A stretch of DNA of 35,538 nt from Candidatus Woesearchaeota archaeon. Its GTDB lineage: Archaea > Nanobdellota > Nanobdellia > SCGC-AAA011-G17 > JACPNG01. The stretch is from NCBI GenBank assembly GCA_016185605.1, contig JACPNG010000001.1:1-35538 (forward strand), written 5' to 3'. A model generated the notes under the pieces. The model saw only the letters and a program-made list of their open reading frames with translations, did not search any database and was not told the origin of the DNA. Shown here piece by piece: positions 17,539-26,165 of the stretch (its first letter is position 1; every line of letters starts with the position of its first letter). The position numbers and the translations under genes were made by a program.

Positions 17539-17555
17539 TTGTTGTAATTCCTTAA
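17539..17555 (+). repeat. 17-bp direct repeat, right copy
   Basis: Exact copy of 17023-17039 (ttgttgtaattccttaa), just upstream of the promoter of the next surface gene. The flanking bases differ on both sides of each copy, so the repeat is exactly 17 bp. Confidence 0.85.
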
Positions 17556-17566
17556 ACACTAATAAT

Positions 17567-17576
17567 CTTTATATAA
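17567..17576 (+). promoter_or_regulatory. TATA box for the pilin-like operon
   Basis: ctttatataa is centred about 25 nt upstream of ATG 17597. It probably drives a leaderless transcript of three overlapping genes up to 19525. Confidence 0.65.
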
Positions 17577-17596
17577 TTTTAAAAAATAAATATCAG

Positions 17597-18580
17597 ATGA
17601 AAAAAGGTGATATTAGCCCTGTTTTTACTTATATCTTTGTTGCAATTATTGGCGCAATTATAATTGGATTTTTTGCCACATTTGGCTTCCAGCAATTATC
17701 ATTGGGAAATAAATTGAATTCTGCTGAGATAGCAAAAACATTGGATGATAACCTAAATGCGTTTTCAATATCAAAAAGCTCTGACAAGGATATTGAGTTT
17801 GGATTAGATACAAAGCTTTTGTTTAATAATTTAGTCTGCGGAACATTATCTACAGAAGAAGGGATTAATCTAAGGACAAGCAAGATTATTTTCTCCCAAA
17901 AATCTTTTCAAGGAAATACAATGAAGGCATGGACATTGGCTTTTAAGTATCCTTTTCATGTTACTAATTTCTTTTATTTATCAGATGACAGGATATTTTA
18001 TTACATTGTATATGATGGGTCTAATCAGCAGTATGTTGAAGAAAAATTCTTCAGCCAGAACAGCCAGTATAAGATTCCAAGCAGATTTAATGTCAAAAAA
18101 ATAAGATCAAATGATATAAGCAATCAATTAATCTCAAGTTTATTGTCTAAATATAATTCTGTAAAGCTTGTCTATTTTACAACCCCAAATATTAATCCTA
18201 AAGATAGACTAAAAATAATAGAAATAGACAATAATAAAGTAAAATTCCATAATGAGAATAGGGAAGAGGTATTATTGGGAGATGAATTTATTTTAGGAGC
18301 TGTATTTTCAGAAGACTATAATAATTTTAAATGCGGTTTTGACGAAGCTGTTAGAAGATTAAAAATAATAAGCAGTTTATATATTGAAAAAAAAGAAAAA
18401 TTAATTGCTCCAGCCAAAGGATTGGCATGCGATTATGGAATAATTACAGCTAATTTAGATTATTTTATCAATAATGATCCAACTATTAATAACTTTGACC
18501 CATATAAGAACAACAAAAATAATCTGATAATAAATAATAATGATTTAGAAGGAGCTGATGATTGTGAAGCGCTCTTCTAA
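17597..18580 (+). CDS. Membrane-anchored protein with pilin-like N-terminus
   Basis: The 327-residue product begins MKKGDISPVFTYIF and continues in one hydrophobic helix to about residue 33. The short basic leader and K-K-G-D before the helix resemble class III (pilin-like) signal sequences, but an ordinary N-terminal anchor is also possible. The remaining 290 residues form a soluble domain with few Cys (SLVCGTL-like region near 77, KCGFDEA, LACDYG, DDCEALF at the end) that I do not recognise. It is the first gene of a three-gene operon and overlaps the next gene by 23 nt. Confidence 0.7.
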   Translation: MKKGDISPVFTYIFVAIIGAIIIGFFATFGFQQLSLGNKLNSAEIAKTLDDNLNAFSISKSSDKDIEFGLDTKLLFNNLVCGTLSTEEGINLRTSKIIFSQKSFQGNTMKAWTLAFKYPFHVTNFFYLSDDRIFYYIVYDGSNQQYVEEKFFSQNSQYKIPSRFNVKKIRSNDISNQLISSLLSKYNSVKLVYFTTPNINPKDRLKIIEIDNNKVKFHNENREEVLLGDEFILGAVFSEDYNNFKCGFDEAVRRLKIISSLYIEKKEKLIAPAKGLACDYGIITANLDYFINNDPTINNFDPYKNNKNNLIINNNDLEGADDCEALF

Positions 18581-19091
18581 GGCTCAATTAGGAACTATAG
18601 AAATGATAATGGTATTGGTAATAGTGATTGTTATTGTTGTTATAGGGATTGTATTTTACTATAATTTTTTCTTAAAAGGAATAGAATCTAAAAAATCAGA
18701 GTTAAATCTTCAAGAGGCTAATGTTCTATTAGCTTCTTTAAGCTCAATCCCAGAGCTTCAATGCAGCTTTAGATCAGTTACAAGAGAATGCATTGATATG
18801 GGAAAGGCAATAGCATTTAAGGAAGTTTTAGTTAATAATAAGGCATATTATATTGATATGTTTGGCTCTAAGAATATAAAGATAGAGCTTTTATATCCCA
18901 GTAAGCAAGAGGGAGAGTGCAATGACAATAAGTATAATTCCAATGAATATCCAGACAACTGCAGCTTATGGACATTATACAATAATCTAAACATACAAGA
19001 AAAAGCCATAACCTCTACTCCTGTCTCATTATACTTTCCAATAACAAAAGAATTTAGGGTTGGAAGACTTATTGTTGAGCTGAAAATATGA
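18558..19091 (+). CDS. Small secreted protein with pilin-like N-terminus
   Basis: The 177-residue protein has a short basic leader (VKRSSKAQLGT) followed by a very hydrophobic helix (about 15-35). K-A-Q-L before the helix fits an archaeal prepilin peptidase-type site with cleavage between Ala and Gln. The soluble part contains paired Cys residues (LQCSFRSVTRECID and EGECND...DNCSLW) and no family I recognise. AAGGAG at 18549-18554 could serve ATG 18558 or GTG 18564. It overlaps both neighbours, so it is probably translationally coupled to them. Confidence 0.7.
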   Translation: MIVKRSSKAQLGTIEMIMVLVIVIVIVVIGIVFYYNFFLKGIESKKSELNLQEANVLLASLSSIPELQCSFRSVTRECIDMGKAIAFKEVLVNNKAYYIDMFGSKNIKIELLYPSKQEGECNDNKYNSNEYPDNCSLWTLYNNLNIQEKAITSTPVSLYFPITKEFRVGRLIVELKI

Positions 19092-19525
19092 AAAAAGCAC
19101 AAGCTGACATTATTGGATTGGTTGTCATAGTAATATTATTTATTATAATAGCTGTTGTGTTTCTTAGGCTAAGCACCTTGCCTAAGTCAGATTCTGTTGT
19201 AAAAGAGAATATTAAAGTTAGCAATCTGCTAAATGCCATGCTCAAATTAACACCTTGTAATAACATAAAGCCTTTAGAGTCATTAGCTGATATTATAGAC
19301 AGGTGTAATAACCAACCTTATTGCGGCTCTTCTAACTGCAGGGATTATATAAAGACACAGATAGAAAATATAGCCATGAAATCATTTGATAGGGAAACTT
19401 ATAAGTTTACAATAACAAAGAATGGGATTATATTTTTAAATACAGGAAACTGTCTAGGAAATACAAAATTTGTTGACAATACAATTACTCCCAGATTTAC
19501 AGCTAAATTAGAGGTCTGCAGCTGA
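19088..19525 (+). CDS. Small secreted protein with pilin-like N-terminus
   Basis: The 145-residue product begins MKKAQADIIGLVV and continues in a hydrophobic helix to about residue 26. K-A-Q again fits a class III signal sequence. The soluble part has several Cys residues (LTPCNN, DRCNNQPYCGSSNC, TGNCLGN, EVCS), suggesting disulfides outside the cell. The ATG overlaps the preceding stop by 4 nt (ATGA). It is the last gene of the three-gene operon before the S-layer gene. No named family recognised. Confidence 0.7.
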   Translation: MKKAQADIIGLVVIVILFIIIAVVFLRLSTLPKSDSVVKENIKVSNLLNAMLKLTPCNNIKPLESLADIIDRCNNQPYCGSSNCRDYIKTQIENIAMKSFDRETYKFTITKNGIIFLNTGNCLGNTKFVDNTITPRFTAKLEVCS

Positions 19526-19650
19526 GTTATGGAAAATAATAATCTTAAAGTGGTGAATAAAATCAATAATAAGACTAGTGGATTTTTGGGAATAAGGGCT
19601 TATCTCCTTAATATTTTGCCAAAAGAAGCATATATTATATCATTCATTAC

Positions 19651-19665
19651 GAAAATCTTTATAAA
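19651..19665 (+). promoter_or_regulatory. Promoter of the S-layer gene (BRE plus TATA)
   Basis: A purine/A-rich BRE-like gaaaat directly precedes ctttataaa. The predicted transcription start is near 19688, about 60 nt before the S-layer ATG at 19750. This gene therefore has a real 5' leader, unlike most neighbours. Confidence 0.65.
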
Positions 19666-19734
19666 CTACTAATTCAGTTATAGACTAACTCTATGTTACA
19701 GAATAGGGTATATAATAATCAGACGAAAAAACTC

Positions 19735-19741
19735 GGAGGTG
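19735..19741 (+). promoter_or_regulatory. Strong Shine-Dalgarno of the S-layer gene
   Basis: GGAGGTG lies 8 nt upstream of the ATG. It is the best match to the 3' end of 16S rRNA seen in the window and fits a very highly expressed gene. Confidence 0.8.
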
Positions 19742-19749
19742 CATTATAA

Positions 19750-21993
19750 ATGCAAGAAAATTTTGGATTAAGAATAAAAAGAGCTGTTAAAAAAGTGGCT
19801 GCGATTTCTACTGGTGTTGCTATGATGGGTGCAACTATGACTGGTGCATTGGCATTAGATTTAGCTGAGTACCCTGCTCCATTTGTTACAGATGGAACAT
19901 ACAGTTCAAGCAATGCTTTGATTGTTGGTGCAGGAGCTGCAGCATCAGACACATTGGGAATGGTAGATATAGCAAGTAATTTACAATTTGAATCTAAGGT
20001 ATGTACTGCAACTTCTGGAAGTTCAGTATCTGTTGTTGGCGGAAAAACTGAGGAAATACCACTTGGATTATACATTGCAGACAATGGAGACTCAAGAAAC
20101 TTTGATCAGGAATTAACAGATTCCGACTTACCACATTTATTAGATACAACAGTTACATTCCAGAGTTCAGAATATGATGTTAAAGAGGTATTAAAATTAG
20201 ATGAAGGGGCTGCAGGAAATGTTAGTATAATGACATCATTAACATCTTCAGAAGATGATTATGAGACTGATATTGTTATGGAAGTAGAGAAGGATTCCAT
20301 TAAATATTATTATGTATTTGATGAGGCAATCCAGCCAAACAAGACAACAAGTTCAGACCCATTAGAGATTAAATTCTTGGGACAGACTATTAAAATAACA
20401 GATGTTGATGATACTACAGCCAATAAGATTACAGCCAGAGTAGGAGCTGAATTCTTCATGAATGTAGGCGATACTGTAACTGTATCTGGAAAGAAGATAA
20501 CATTGGAGAATGTTGGTTCAGGAGGCGCTATTGTAGTTAATGTAGATGGTGTTTCTGAAACAATACCATCATCAAATACAGAGACTATTAATGGGATTGA
20601 GATTAATAATGATGAGACATTCTATGAGGATAATAAAGAACAAAGATCAGCTACTTTAGTTATTGGAAAAGATGCTGTTGAATCATATGCTGATGGAGAT
20701 GCCTATGTTGGAGAGGATGATAATGATCCTGACTGGGTATGGAACCTAGCTAATCTGCATACAACAACTTCAACAACAACAACTGCAGATGCAGAATATA
20801 CTGGACCAGTAATTGGAATAGAAAATGACTTTGTATGGAACGATGATTCAGATAATCCTCCTGGTGTAGGAGAATGTATTGACTTGCCAAACAATTATAT
20901 AAGCATTTGCTTTGACAGTTTAACTGTAGCAGATGAAGATTATATGACATTAACAATTGAAAGGGAGGCATCAACTGATTTAAGTGAGGCATTTGCATTG
21001 AATACTAGCGTACCAGCAATTGCTATTAGTGTAAATGAAAATGAGGGATTAGTAGTTGATATAAGCCAGATAACAGCAAATATAACTAATGACGCTAAGA
21101 CAGATAAAATATGGCTATACAATGACAATGCTAGTATGGGTGTTTACTATGAAGATACAAATGGAAAGACACAATTGGCAGGATATGTTGAAAATAATTC
21201 AGCCGATGCGGCAACAAATGGTGCTGGATTTATAGACATTAACTTTGGAAGCACTAAAGATACAGATATCCAGTTTGATCTTGTTGGAGGATTTGATGGA
21301 GATAAGTTAAATCTTACATTAATTCCATTTGATTCAACTGATTTACCAAGTCAGCAAGATAATATAACAACAGTTTGGACATCGGGTGCTGCCGGAATTA
21401 CTGCATTAGGAGCAACAGTTTCTACAGAAGAAGCTAGTGAATTAGTCTATATGGAGGGAGCTTTTATGACCTCAAGCGGAGAGATTAACATAGGAACAAA
21501 AGATGAAGACCATAGAACAAAATATGGGATCATCATAAGAGACCCTAAATCCAATGGTGCAAGCGACCAAGTAGTATTAGAGATACCAGGAGACCAAGTT
21601 ATGGCTAATGTTGTCATAAAGGGGTCAGCAGCATCTGTAGCAAGCGGTGGAGAAAGCTGTACAGTAGCTGATGTAAGTCCTGTAACTATGACAGATGATG
21701 AAGTAACAGATGCAACAAAATACAACTTAATCTTGGTAGGCGGACCATGTGCCAATACCTTAGTAGAGAAATTAGGATTTGGAGTAACATGTGAAGGCTG
21801 GGACTTGAAAGAGGGAGAAGCAATGATTAAGTTGGTAGACAACGGAGACAAAGTAGCAATGTTGGTAGCTGGAACAGAAGCTCTAGACACAAGAAGGGCT
21901 GCTAAAGTAGTAGCTAACTACAAAGACTACACATTAAGCGGCACAGAGCAATTGGTTAGAGGTACAACCTTAACTGATATAACTGTAGAATAA
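19750..21993 (+). CDS. S-layer protein, MJ0822-like family
   Basis: The 747-residue protein has a long signal peptide (basic RIKRAVKKVAAISTG, likely cleavage after ALA near residue 36). The N-terminal S-layer domain follows: DLAEYPAPFV, then NALIVGAGAAASDTLGMVDIA. The C-terminal S-layer domain is also clear: YNLILVGGPCANTLVEKLG (about 658-676), then GEAMIKLVDNGDKVAMLVAG and DTRRAAKVVANY. It forms the surface lattice. There are several Asn-X-Ser/Thr sites (e.g. NVS, NKT, NTS, NAS, NNS, NLT, NIT) and a Thr-rich stretch (HTTTSTTTTAD, about 337-347) suited to glycosylation. It has its own promoter, leader, strong ribosome-binding site and terminator. Confidence 0.93.
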   Translation: MQENFGLRIKRAVKKVAAISTGVAMMGATMTGALALDLAEYPAPFVTDGTYSSSNALIVGAGAAASDTLGMVDIASNLQFESKVCTATSGSSVSVVGGKTEEIPLGLYIADNGDSRNFDQELTDSDLPHLLDTTVTFQSSEYDVKEVLKLDEGAAGNVSIMTSLTSSEDDYETDIVMEVEKDSIKYYYVFDEAIQPNKTTSSDPLEIKFLGQTIKITDVDDTTANKITARVGAEFFMNVGDTVTVSGKKITLENVGSGGAIVVNVDGVSETIPSSNTETINGIEINNDETFYEDNKEQRSATLVIGKDAVESYADGDAYVGEDDNDPDWVWNLANLHTTTSTTTTADAEYTGPVIGIENDFVWNDDSDNPPGVGECIDLPNNYISICFDSLTVADEDYMTLTIEREASTDLSEAFALNTSVPAIAISVNENEGLVVDISQITANITNDAKTDKIWLYNDNASMGVYYEDTNGKTQLAGYVENNSADAATNGAGFIDINFGSTKDTDIQFDLVGGFDGDKLNLTLIPFDSTDLPSQQDNITTVWTSGAAGITALGATVSTEEASELVYMEGAFMTSSGEINIGTKDEDHRTKYGIIIRDPKSNGASDQVVLEIPGDQVMANVVIKGSAASVASGGESCTVADVSPVTMTDDEVTDATKYNLILVGGPCANTLVEKLGFGVTCEGWDLKEGEAMIKLVDNGDKVAMLVAGTEALDTRRAAKVVANYKDYTLSGTEQLVRGTTLTDITVE

Positions 21994-22011
21994 GGCTAAA
22001 GCCTTTTTTTC
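21992..22011 (+). terminator. Intrinsic-type terminator after the S-layer gene
   Basis: AAGGC (21992-21996), loop taaa, then GCCTT (22001-22005) form a 5-bp hairpin running into seven T residues. It overlaps the S-layer stop codon region, and more T-rich sequence follows. Confidence 0.7.
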
Positions 22012-22080
22012 TTTATTTTATTTATAATTTATTATTAGAAATAAGAATATAAAATTCTTAGATTTGTATAAAATAACAAA

Positions 22081-22089
22081 ATATTTAAA
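22081..22089 (+). promoter_or_regulatory. TATA box of aglB, fixing the ATG at 22111
   Basis: atatttaaa is centred 25-26 nt upstream of ATG 22111. An in-frame TTG at 22093 would lie before the predicted transcription start, so 22111 is preferred. Confidence 0.65.
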
Positions 22090-22110
22090 CCTTTGTCGGG
22101 CTTGAAATCC

Positions 22111-24465
22111 ATGGAAGAGAATAAAAGTGAGGTAAGCAAGGATAATATAGATTACAGGAAAAACAAGATAATAAATTATTTCTTAACTAATAAAAATCTG
22201 TTAATATACATTATTCTGTTAATATTGGTTATATTTGCTTATGATGTAAGAACCAATAATTTTAATCTATTGAAAGATTCAACAACAGGAGACTTTACTC
22301 CAATAGATATTGATTCATATCTTTATCTAAGGTATGCCCAGCAAGTAATAGATCAAGGAAAGGTATTAGCACATGATGCTCTTAGATATTATCCTTACGG
22401 CTATGAAACATCTGGAGAAACCATATTTGTATCTTATTTTATAGCTTACTTATATAAATTCCTTCATTTCTTTAATTCTAATATAACCTTAAATTATACT
22501 GATATAATATATCCTGCATTAACCTCAGCTATAGGATTAATATTCTTTTTTTTGTTAGTAAGAAGACTATTTAACTATAAAATAGCTTTATTATCAAGCT
22601 TCTTATTGGCTGTTATTCCCTCTTTTGTCTACAGAACTATGTCTCCAGATAAAGAGGCATTGGCCAATATGTTCATGTTTATGGCATTGTATTTTTTTGT
22701 GGTAGCATACCAATCTGACAAGCTAAAAAAATCAATCTCATTGGGAATATTAGCTGGAATCTCAACTGGATTAATGGCCCTTAGCTGGGGCGGGGTCCAA
22801 TTCATATTCTTGACAATAGGATTATTCTATCTAATAACGATAGCATTAAATAAATTTGATCTAAATAAATTTTTGGCATACTGCAGTTGGATGCTCACTA
22901 TGTTTTTTATAGCGATTAGCCTTTCTGGAAGATACACTATAAATGGAATATTATTTTCATTTACAACAGAGGTTGTTTTGGCTGGATTTTTAGCTGGATT
23001 AATCTATTATATTGTTTATGAAAAAGACTTATTAAAAATAAAAAACAAATTAGAAAGATATCCCAAAGGGGTATTATCTGTATTTATTACTGGATTAATT
23101 GGATTAATATTTGTCATTTTATTATATGGGCCATCTTTTATCTCAAATCTATTAAATGAGCAGTATATTAATTTAATACAGCCATTTGGAAGGACAAGAT
23201 GGGCATTGACTGTAGCAGAATCCCATCAGCCTTATCTTGTTGATTGGGCTAGCAATCTTGGATGGAAGTACATCTGGGTGTTTATTATAGGATCTGTTAT
23301 TTTATTTTATGAATTGATTAAATCGTTGGATAAGCATATCTGGAAATTTACTGTTTTATACTTTTTATTTATAATTGGGATTACTTTTAGCAGGTATTCT
23401 TCAGATTCTGTTTTCAATGGAACTTCATCTACAGCACAATTTGTGTATTTTAGCTCTATAATAATTTTTATCTTGATTTTATTGATAATATACTTGTATT
23501 CATATTATGTTAATGGGGGGTTATTTGAGAGATTTAATAAGCTAGATGATCATATAATTTTTATTTTACTATGGTCATTCCTGATGATTATAGCAGCTAG
23601 ATCAGCTATAAGATTATTATCTGTTATATCTCCTGTAACTGTAATTATTGTCAGTTATTTTGCATTCTGGTTATATGATAAATCTAAATCTTCCAGAAAT
23701 ATTTATAGGATATCATCATATATATTATTATTCCTAATATTATTATTGCCAGTAGCATTATCATCCACAACTTTTGCATTCGGGATTTTTGATAAGGGAA
23801 TAATTCCAAAGTTTACTAAATCTACGATTGATACCTCAAGAAATTTAGGGCCAAGCTATGGAAATCAATGGCAGCAATCAATGAAATGGGTAAGAGAAAA
23901 TACTCCAAAAGAATCTGTTATTGCACACTGGTGGGATTACGGATACTGGGTGCAGTATGGGGGGCAAAGGGCAACATTAAGCGATGGAGGAAATGCGCTT
24001 AGGGCTATAAATCATTTTATAGGAAGGCATGTATTAACAGCTCAGAGTGAGGGAGAGGCATTAGAGTTCTTGAAATCGAGAGGAGCAAATTATTTGTTGA
24101 TGATAGATGATGATATTGGCAAATATCCAGCTTTCTCATCTATAGGGGCAGATGCGAATTATGACAGGTATTCATGGATTAGCACTTATGTCTTAGATCC
24201 AAATAAGCAGGAAGGCAGAGATATTAGTTATTATGTCTATAGGGGCGGAGTTGCTCTAGATGGCGATTTTGAGTATCAAGGAAAAATATTTCCAGCAAAT
24301 AATGCTGGCATAGGAGCATTCTTAGTTCCTATAAAAGGCGAACAAGATATCCTAAGTTTAGGACAGCCAACAGCATTATTGTTTTATAATAATCAGCAGT
24401 TTAATGTTCCATTAAAATGGTGGCAACAGAATAGGCGCAGCCTTATATCTATCCCCAAAAGTTAA
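22111..24465 (+). CDS. aglB: Oligosaccharyltransferase AglB (STT3 family), C-terminus frameshifted
   Basis: This frame encodes 784 residues with about 12-13 membrane helices and then an external C-terminal domain. Catalytic features are intact: an acidic D66-x-D68-SYLYLR loop, MSPDKEALANMF, and the STT3 signature W607-W608-D609-Y610-G611. AglB transfers lipid-linked glycans to Asn in Asn-X-Ser/Thr on exported proteins such as the S-layer protein directly upstream. The frame ends early at 24463-24465 with IPKS, but the reading continues in the +1 frame for about 75 codons up to the next gene. A full product would have about 855 residues. The lesion is in the C-terminal domain, so residual activity is possible, and an assembly error is also possible. 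Confidence 0.9.
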   Translation: MEENKSEVSKDNIDYRKNKIINYFLTNKNLLIYIILLILVIFAYDVRTNNFNLLKDSTTGDFTPIDIDSYLYLRYAQQVIDQGKVLAHDALRYYPYGYETSGETIFVSYFIAYLYKFLHFFNSNITLNYTDIIYPALTSAIGLIFFFLLVRRLFNYKIALLSSFLLAVIPSFVYRTMSPDKEALANMFMFMALYFFVVAYQSDKLKKSISLGILAGISTGLMALSWGGVQFIFLTIGLFYLITIALNKFDLNKFLAYCSWMLTMFFIAISLSGRYTINGILFSFTTEVVLAGFLAGLIYYIVYEKDLLKIKNKLERYPKGVLSVFITGLIGLIFVILLYGPSFISNLLNEQYINLIQPFGRTRWALTVAESHQPYLVDWASNLGWKYIWVFIIGSVILFYELIKSLDKHIWKFTVLYFLFIIGITFSRYSSDSVFNGTSSTAQFVYFSSIIIFILILLIIYLYSYYVNGGLFERFNKLDDHIIFILLWSFLMIIAARSAIRLLSVISPVTVIIVSYFAFWLYDKSKSSRNIYRISSYILLFLILLLPVALSSTTFAFGIFDKGIIPKFTKSTIDTSRNLGPSYGNQWQQSMKWVRENTPKESVIAHWWDYGYWVQYGGQRATLSDGGNALRAINHFIGRHVLTAQSEGEALEFLKSRGANYLLMIDDDIGKYPAFSSIGADANYDRYSWISTYVLDPNKQEGRDISYYVYRGGVALDGDFEYQGKIFPANNAGIGAFLVPIKGEQDILSLGQPTALLFYNNQQFNVPLKWWQQNRRSLISIPKS

Positions 24466-24679
24466 GAATAGCTTATTTGCACAATTATATATACTAGATA
24501 AAAAAACAAAAAATTTTGAATTAGTGTATAAAGATGATCTGCCTATAGCTGTATATAATGGAAATATCATAGGGCCTATAAAGATATGGAAGATAAATCC
24601 TCCAAAGAATATAAAGATAAATCCAGTATATCAGGGAACTGACCTGCCTGATCTAAGAGTAGATATAGTCAGGAGATAA
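24422..24679 (+). other. Displaced C-terminal part of AglB in the +1 frame
   Basis: The frame beginning near 24422 reads NRIGAALYLSPKVKNSLFAQ, then LYILDKKTKNFELVYKDD and on to LPDLRVDIVRR, stopping at 24677-24679. It has no start codon or ribosome-binding site of its own, is codon-like throughout, and ends 1 nt before the next ATG. The shift must lie between 24416 (after a TAA in this frame) and about 24440. There is no long homopolymer at the site. Confidence 0.82.
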
Positions 24680-24680
24680 T

Positions 24681-26165
24681 ATGAACATAAAAGACAGTTG
24701 GCTTTATTTTCCCATCTTAATACTTTCTTTGAATTTTATCTATAGATTAATAAACCAATCCCAGATCACGAAAATATTTCCCTTGGATTATACTAATGAC
24801 TGGGCTTCTTATATGGCACAGTTATTTTTCTTAGATAAATGCGGATATCTTAATTCATGCCCTTATTGGTATAATGGAATTTTAACATTAAAATCTGCCC
24901 AGCCAGGATGGTATTTTTTTACACTGCCACTATACAAACTGACAAATGATGTGTTAATTTCAGTTTTTATCTCTTTATTGATTATATTTATCTTGGGATT
25001 TCTTGCATTTTACTTGTTTGGAAGATTAAATGGATTTTCACTGATAAAAATTACTGCTTTTTTTATACTATTCTTTGGGAATGCAATTGCTGTTGGAAAT
25101 TTCATAAGATTGGGAAGGATAAATGAATTATATGGATGGCTGAATTTTATTCCATTCGCTTTTATTTTATTATGGTACAAAGATCATAAGCTGGATAAAA
25201 ACTTTTTCTGGACAGTTCCTTTTCTGTCAATAATACTATTGTCGCATCAGACTACTGCTATTTTATCTTTAGTATTGCTTTTAGGATTATTTTTAATTAA
25301 GAATGGAAAAGAAAAATTAAAGATAATCTTATCCGGGGTAATCTCATTCCTATTGGCATCATTCTGGCTAATCCCCTATATTATAAGCTTCTTTAATACA
25401 GAAGCAGTTAATATTATATTGACGAGAAATTTATTTTCTTTTGACAAAACTTACATATTGTCCAATATAGCTGTATGGCTGGTAATAATATTTTTATTTT
25501 TTATATTCTATTTCTATTGGATATATAATAATAAATCAAAAAAAGAATTGATTTTTTTCCTGCCGACATTAATAATAGCAGTATTATTATTTTTTGGGTT
25601 GACTTTTTACATTCCAATTTTGAAATTTGTCTATCCTGATTCGCATTTATACTATTTTATATTTTTGTTAATTTTCATGCTGTTCAAAACAGACTTAATT
25701 GTATTTAACGGAATTATAAAAAAGATGATATTCATAGGATTAATATTATTGCCAATAATAAGTGTAGCTGTTAATGTTTTTTACACCCCATATTTTATTG
25801 CTCATGGGGACTTGGAAAAAGATACATTATATGTTTTAGATGAGGTAGATGGAAGATTTATTATTTTGACAGATGAGTCATATCCGACATCATATACTCG
25901 AGCATATTATTCATATGCAGCAATATACTTAAGTAAATACACATCTTCTGGATTTTATCAGCAGTATATCTCCCAGGATTATTTCTCTAAACTAAAAGAT
26001 ATAAACAGTTATTTCAAAAATGATGACCCAAGAATATTAGAAACACTTAACATATTAAACACAACAAGTATTATAAGCTATGATAATGGATGCAATAAAT
26101 TAGAAAAGCTTAATTTAGAGAAAAGATTTAAAAAAGGAAGGGTTTGTCTTTACATTAATGAATAA
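24681..26165 (+). CDS. Polytopic membrane protein, GT-C-like / PTPS-related membrane family
   Basis: The 494-residue protein has about 11-12 membrane helices and a short soluble C-terminus. An acidic first loop (NDWASYMAQ), WYNGILTLKSAQPGWYFFTLP, an internal FIRLGRINELYGWLNFIPFA and LLSHQTTAILSL resemble the large archaeal/bacterial membrane families related to '6-pyruvoyl-tetrahydropterin synthase-related' membrane proteins, which share a GT-C-like fold. A role in lipid-linked sugar transfer is inferred. AGGAGA lies 5 nt before the ATG, inside the displaced AglB tail, and the gene overlaps the next by 8 nt. Confidence 0.62.
   Translation: MNIKDSWLYFPILILSLNFIYRLINQSQITKIFPLDYTNDWASYMAQLFFLDKCGYLNSCPYWYNGILTLKSAQPGWYFFTLPLYKLTNDVLISVFISLLIIFILGFLAFYLFGRLNGFSLIKITAFFILFFGNAIAVGNFIRLGRINELYGWLNFIPFAFILLWYKDHKLDKNFFWTVPFLSIILLSHQTTAILSLVLLLGLFLIKNGKEKLKIILSGVISFLLASFWLIPYIISFFNTEAVNIILTRNLFSFDKTYILSNIAVWLVIIFLFFIFYFYWIYNNKSKKELIFFLPTLIIAVLLFFGLTFYIPILKFVYPDSHLYYFIFLLIFMLFKTDLIVFNGIIKKMIFIGLILLPIISVAVNVFYTPYFIAHGDLEKDTLYVLDEVDGRFIILTDESYPTSYTRAYYSYAAIYLSKYTSSGFYQQYISQDYFSKLKDINSYFKNDDPRILETLNILNTTSIISYDNGCNKLEKLNLEKRFKKGRVCLYINE

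Noticed and set aside
19529-19672. 47-codon open frame between the last pilin-like gene and the S-layer gene
   Set aside because: It has no ribosome-binding site, no recognisable motif, and its last codons coincide with the S-layer TATA box. The 220-bp gap is better explained as promoter and leader.
20750-20800. Thr-codon repeat in the S-layer gene as a possible microsatellite or CRISPR-like array
   Set aside because: It is a short Thr-rich linker (HTTTSTTTTAD) inside a conserved reading frame. No spacer-repeat pattern is present anywhere in the window.
21447-21890. 147-codon minus-strand open frame inside the S-layer gene
   Set aside because: It lies within a conserved S-layer C-terminal domain and has no initiation signals or family resemblance; it is a shadow frame.
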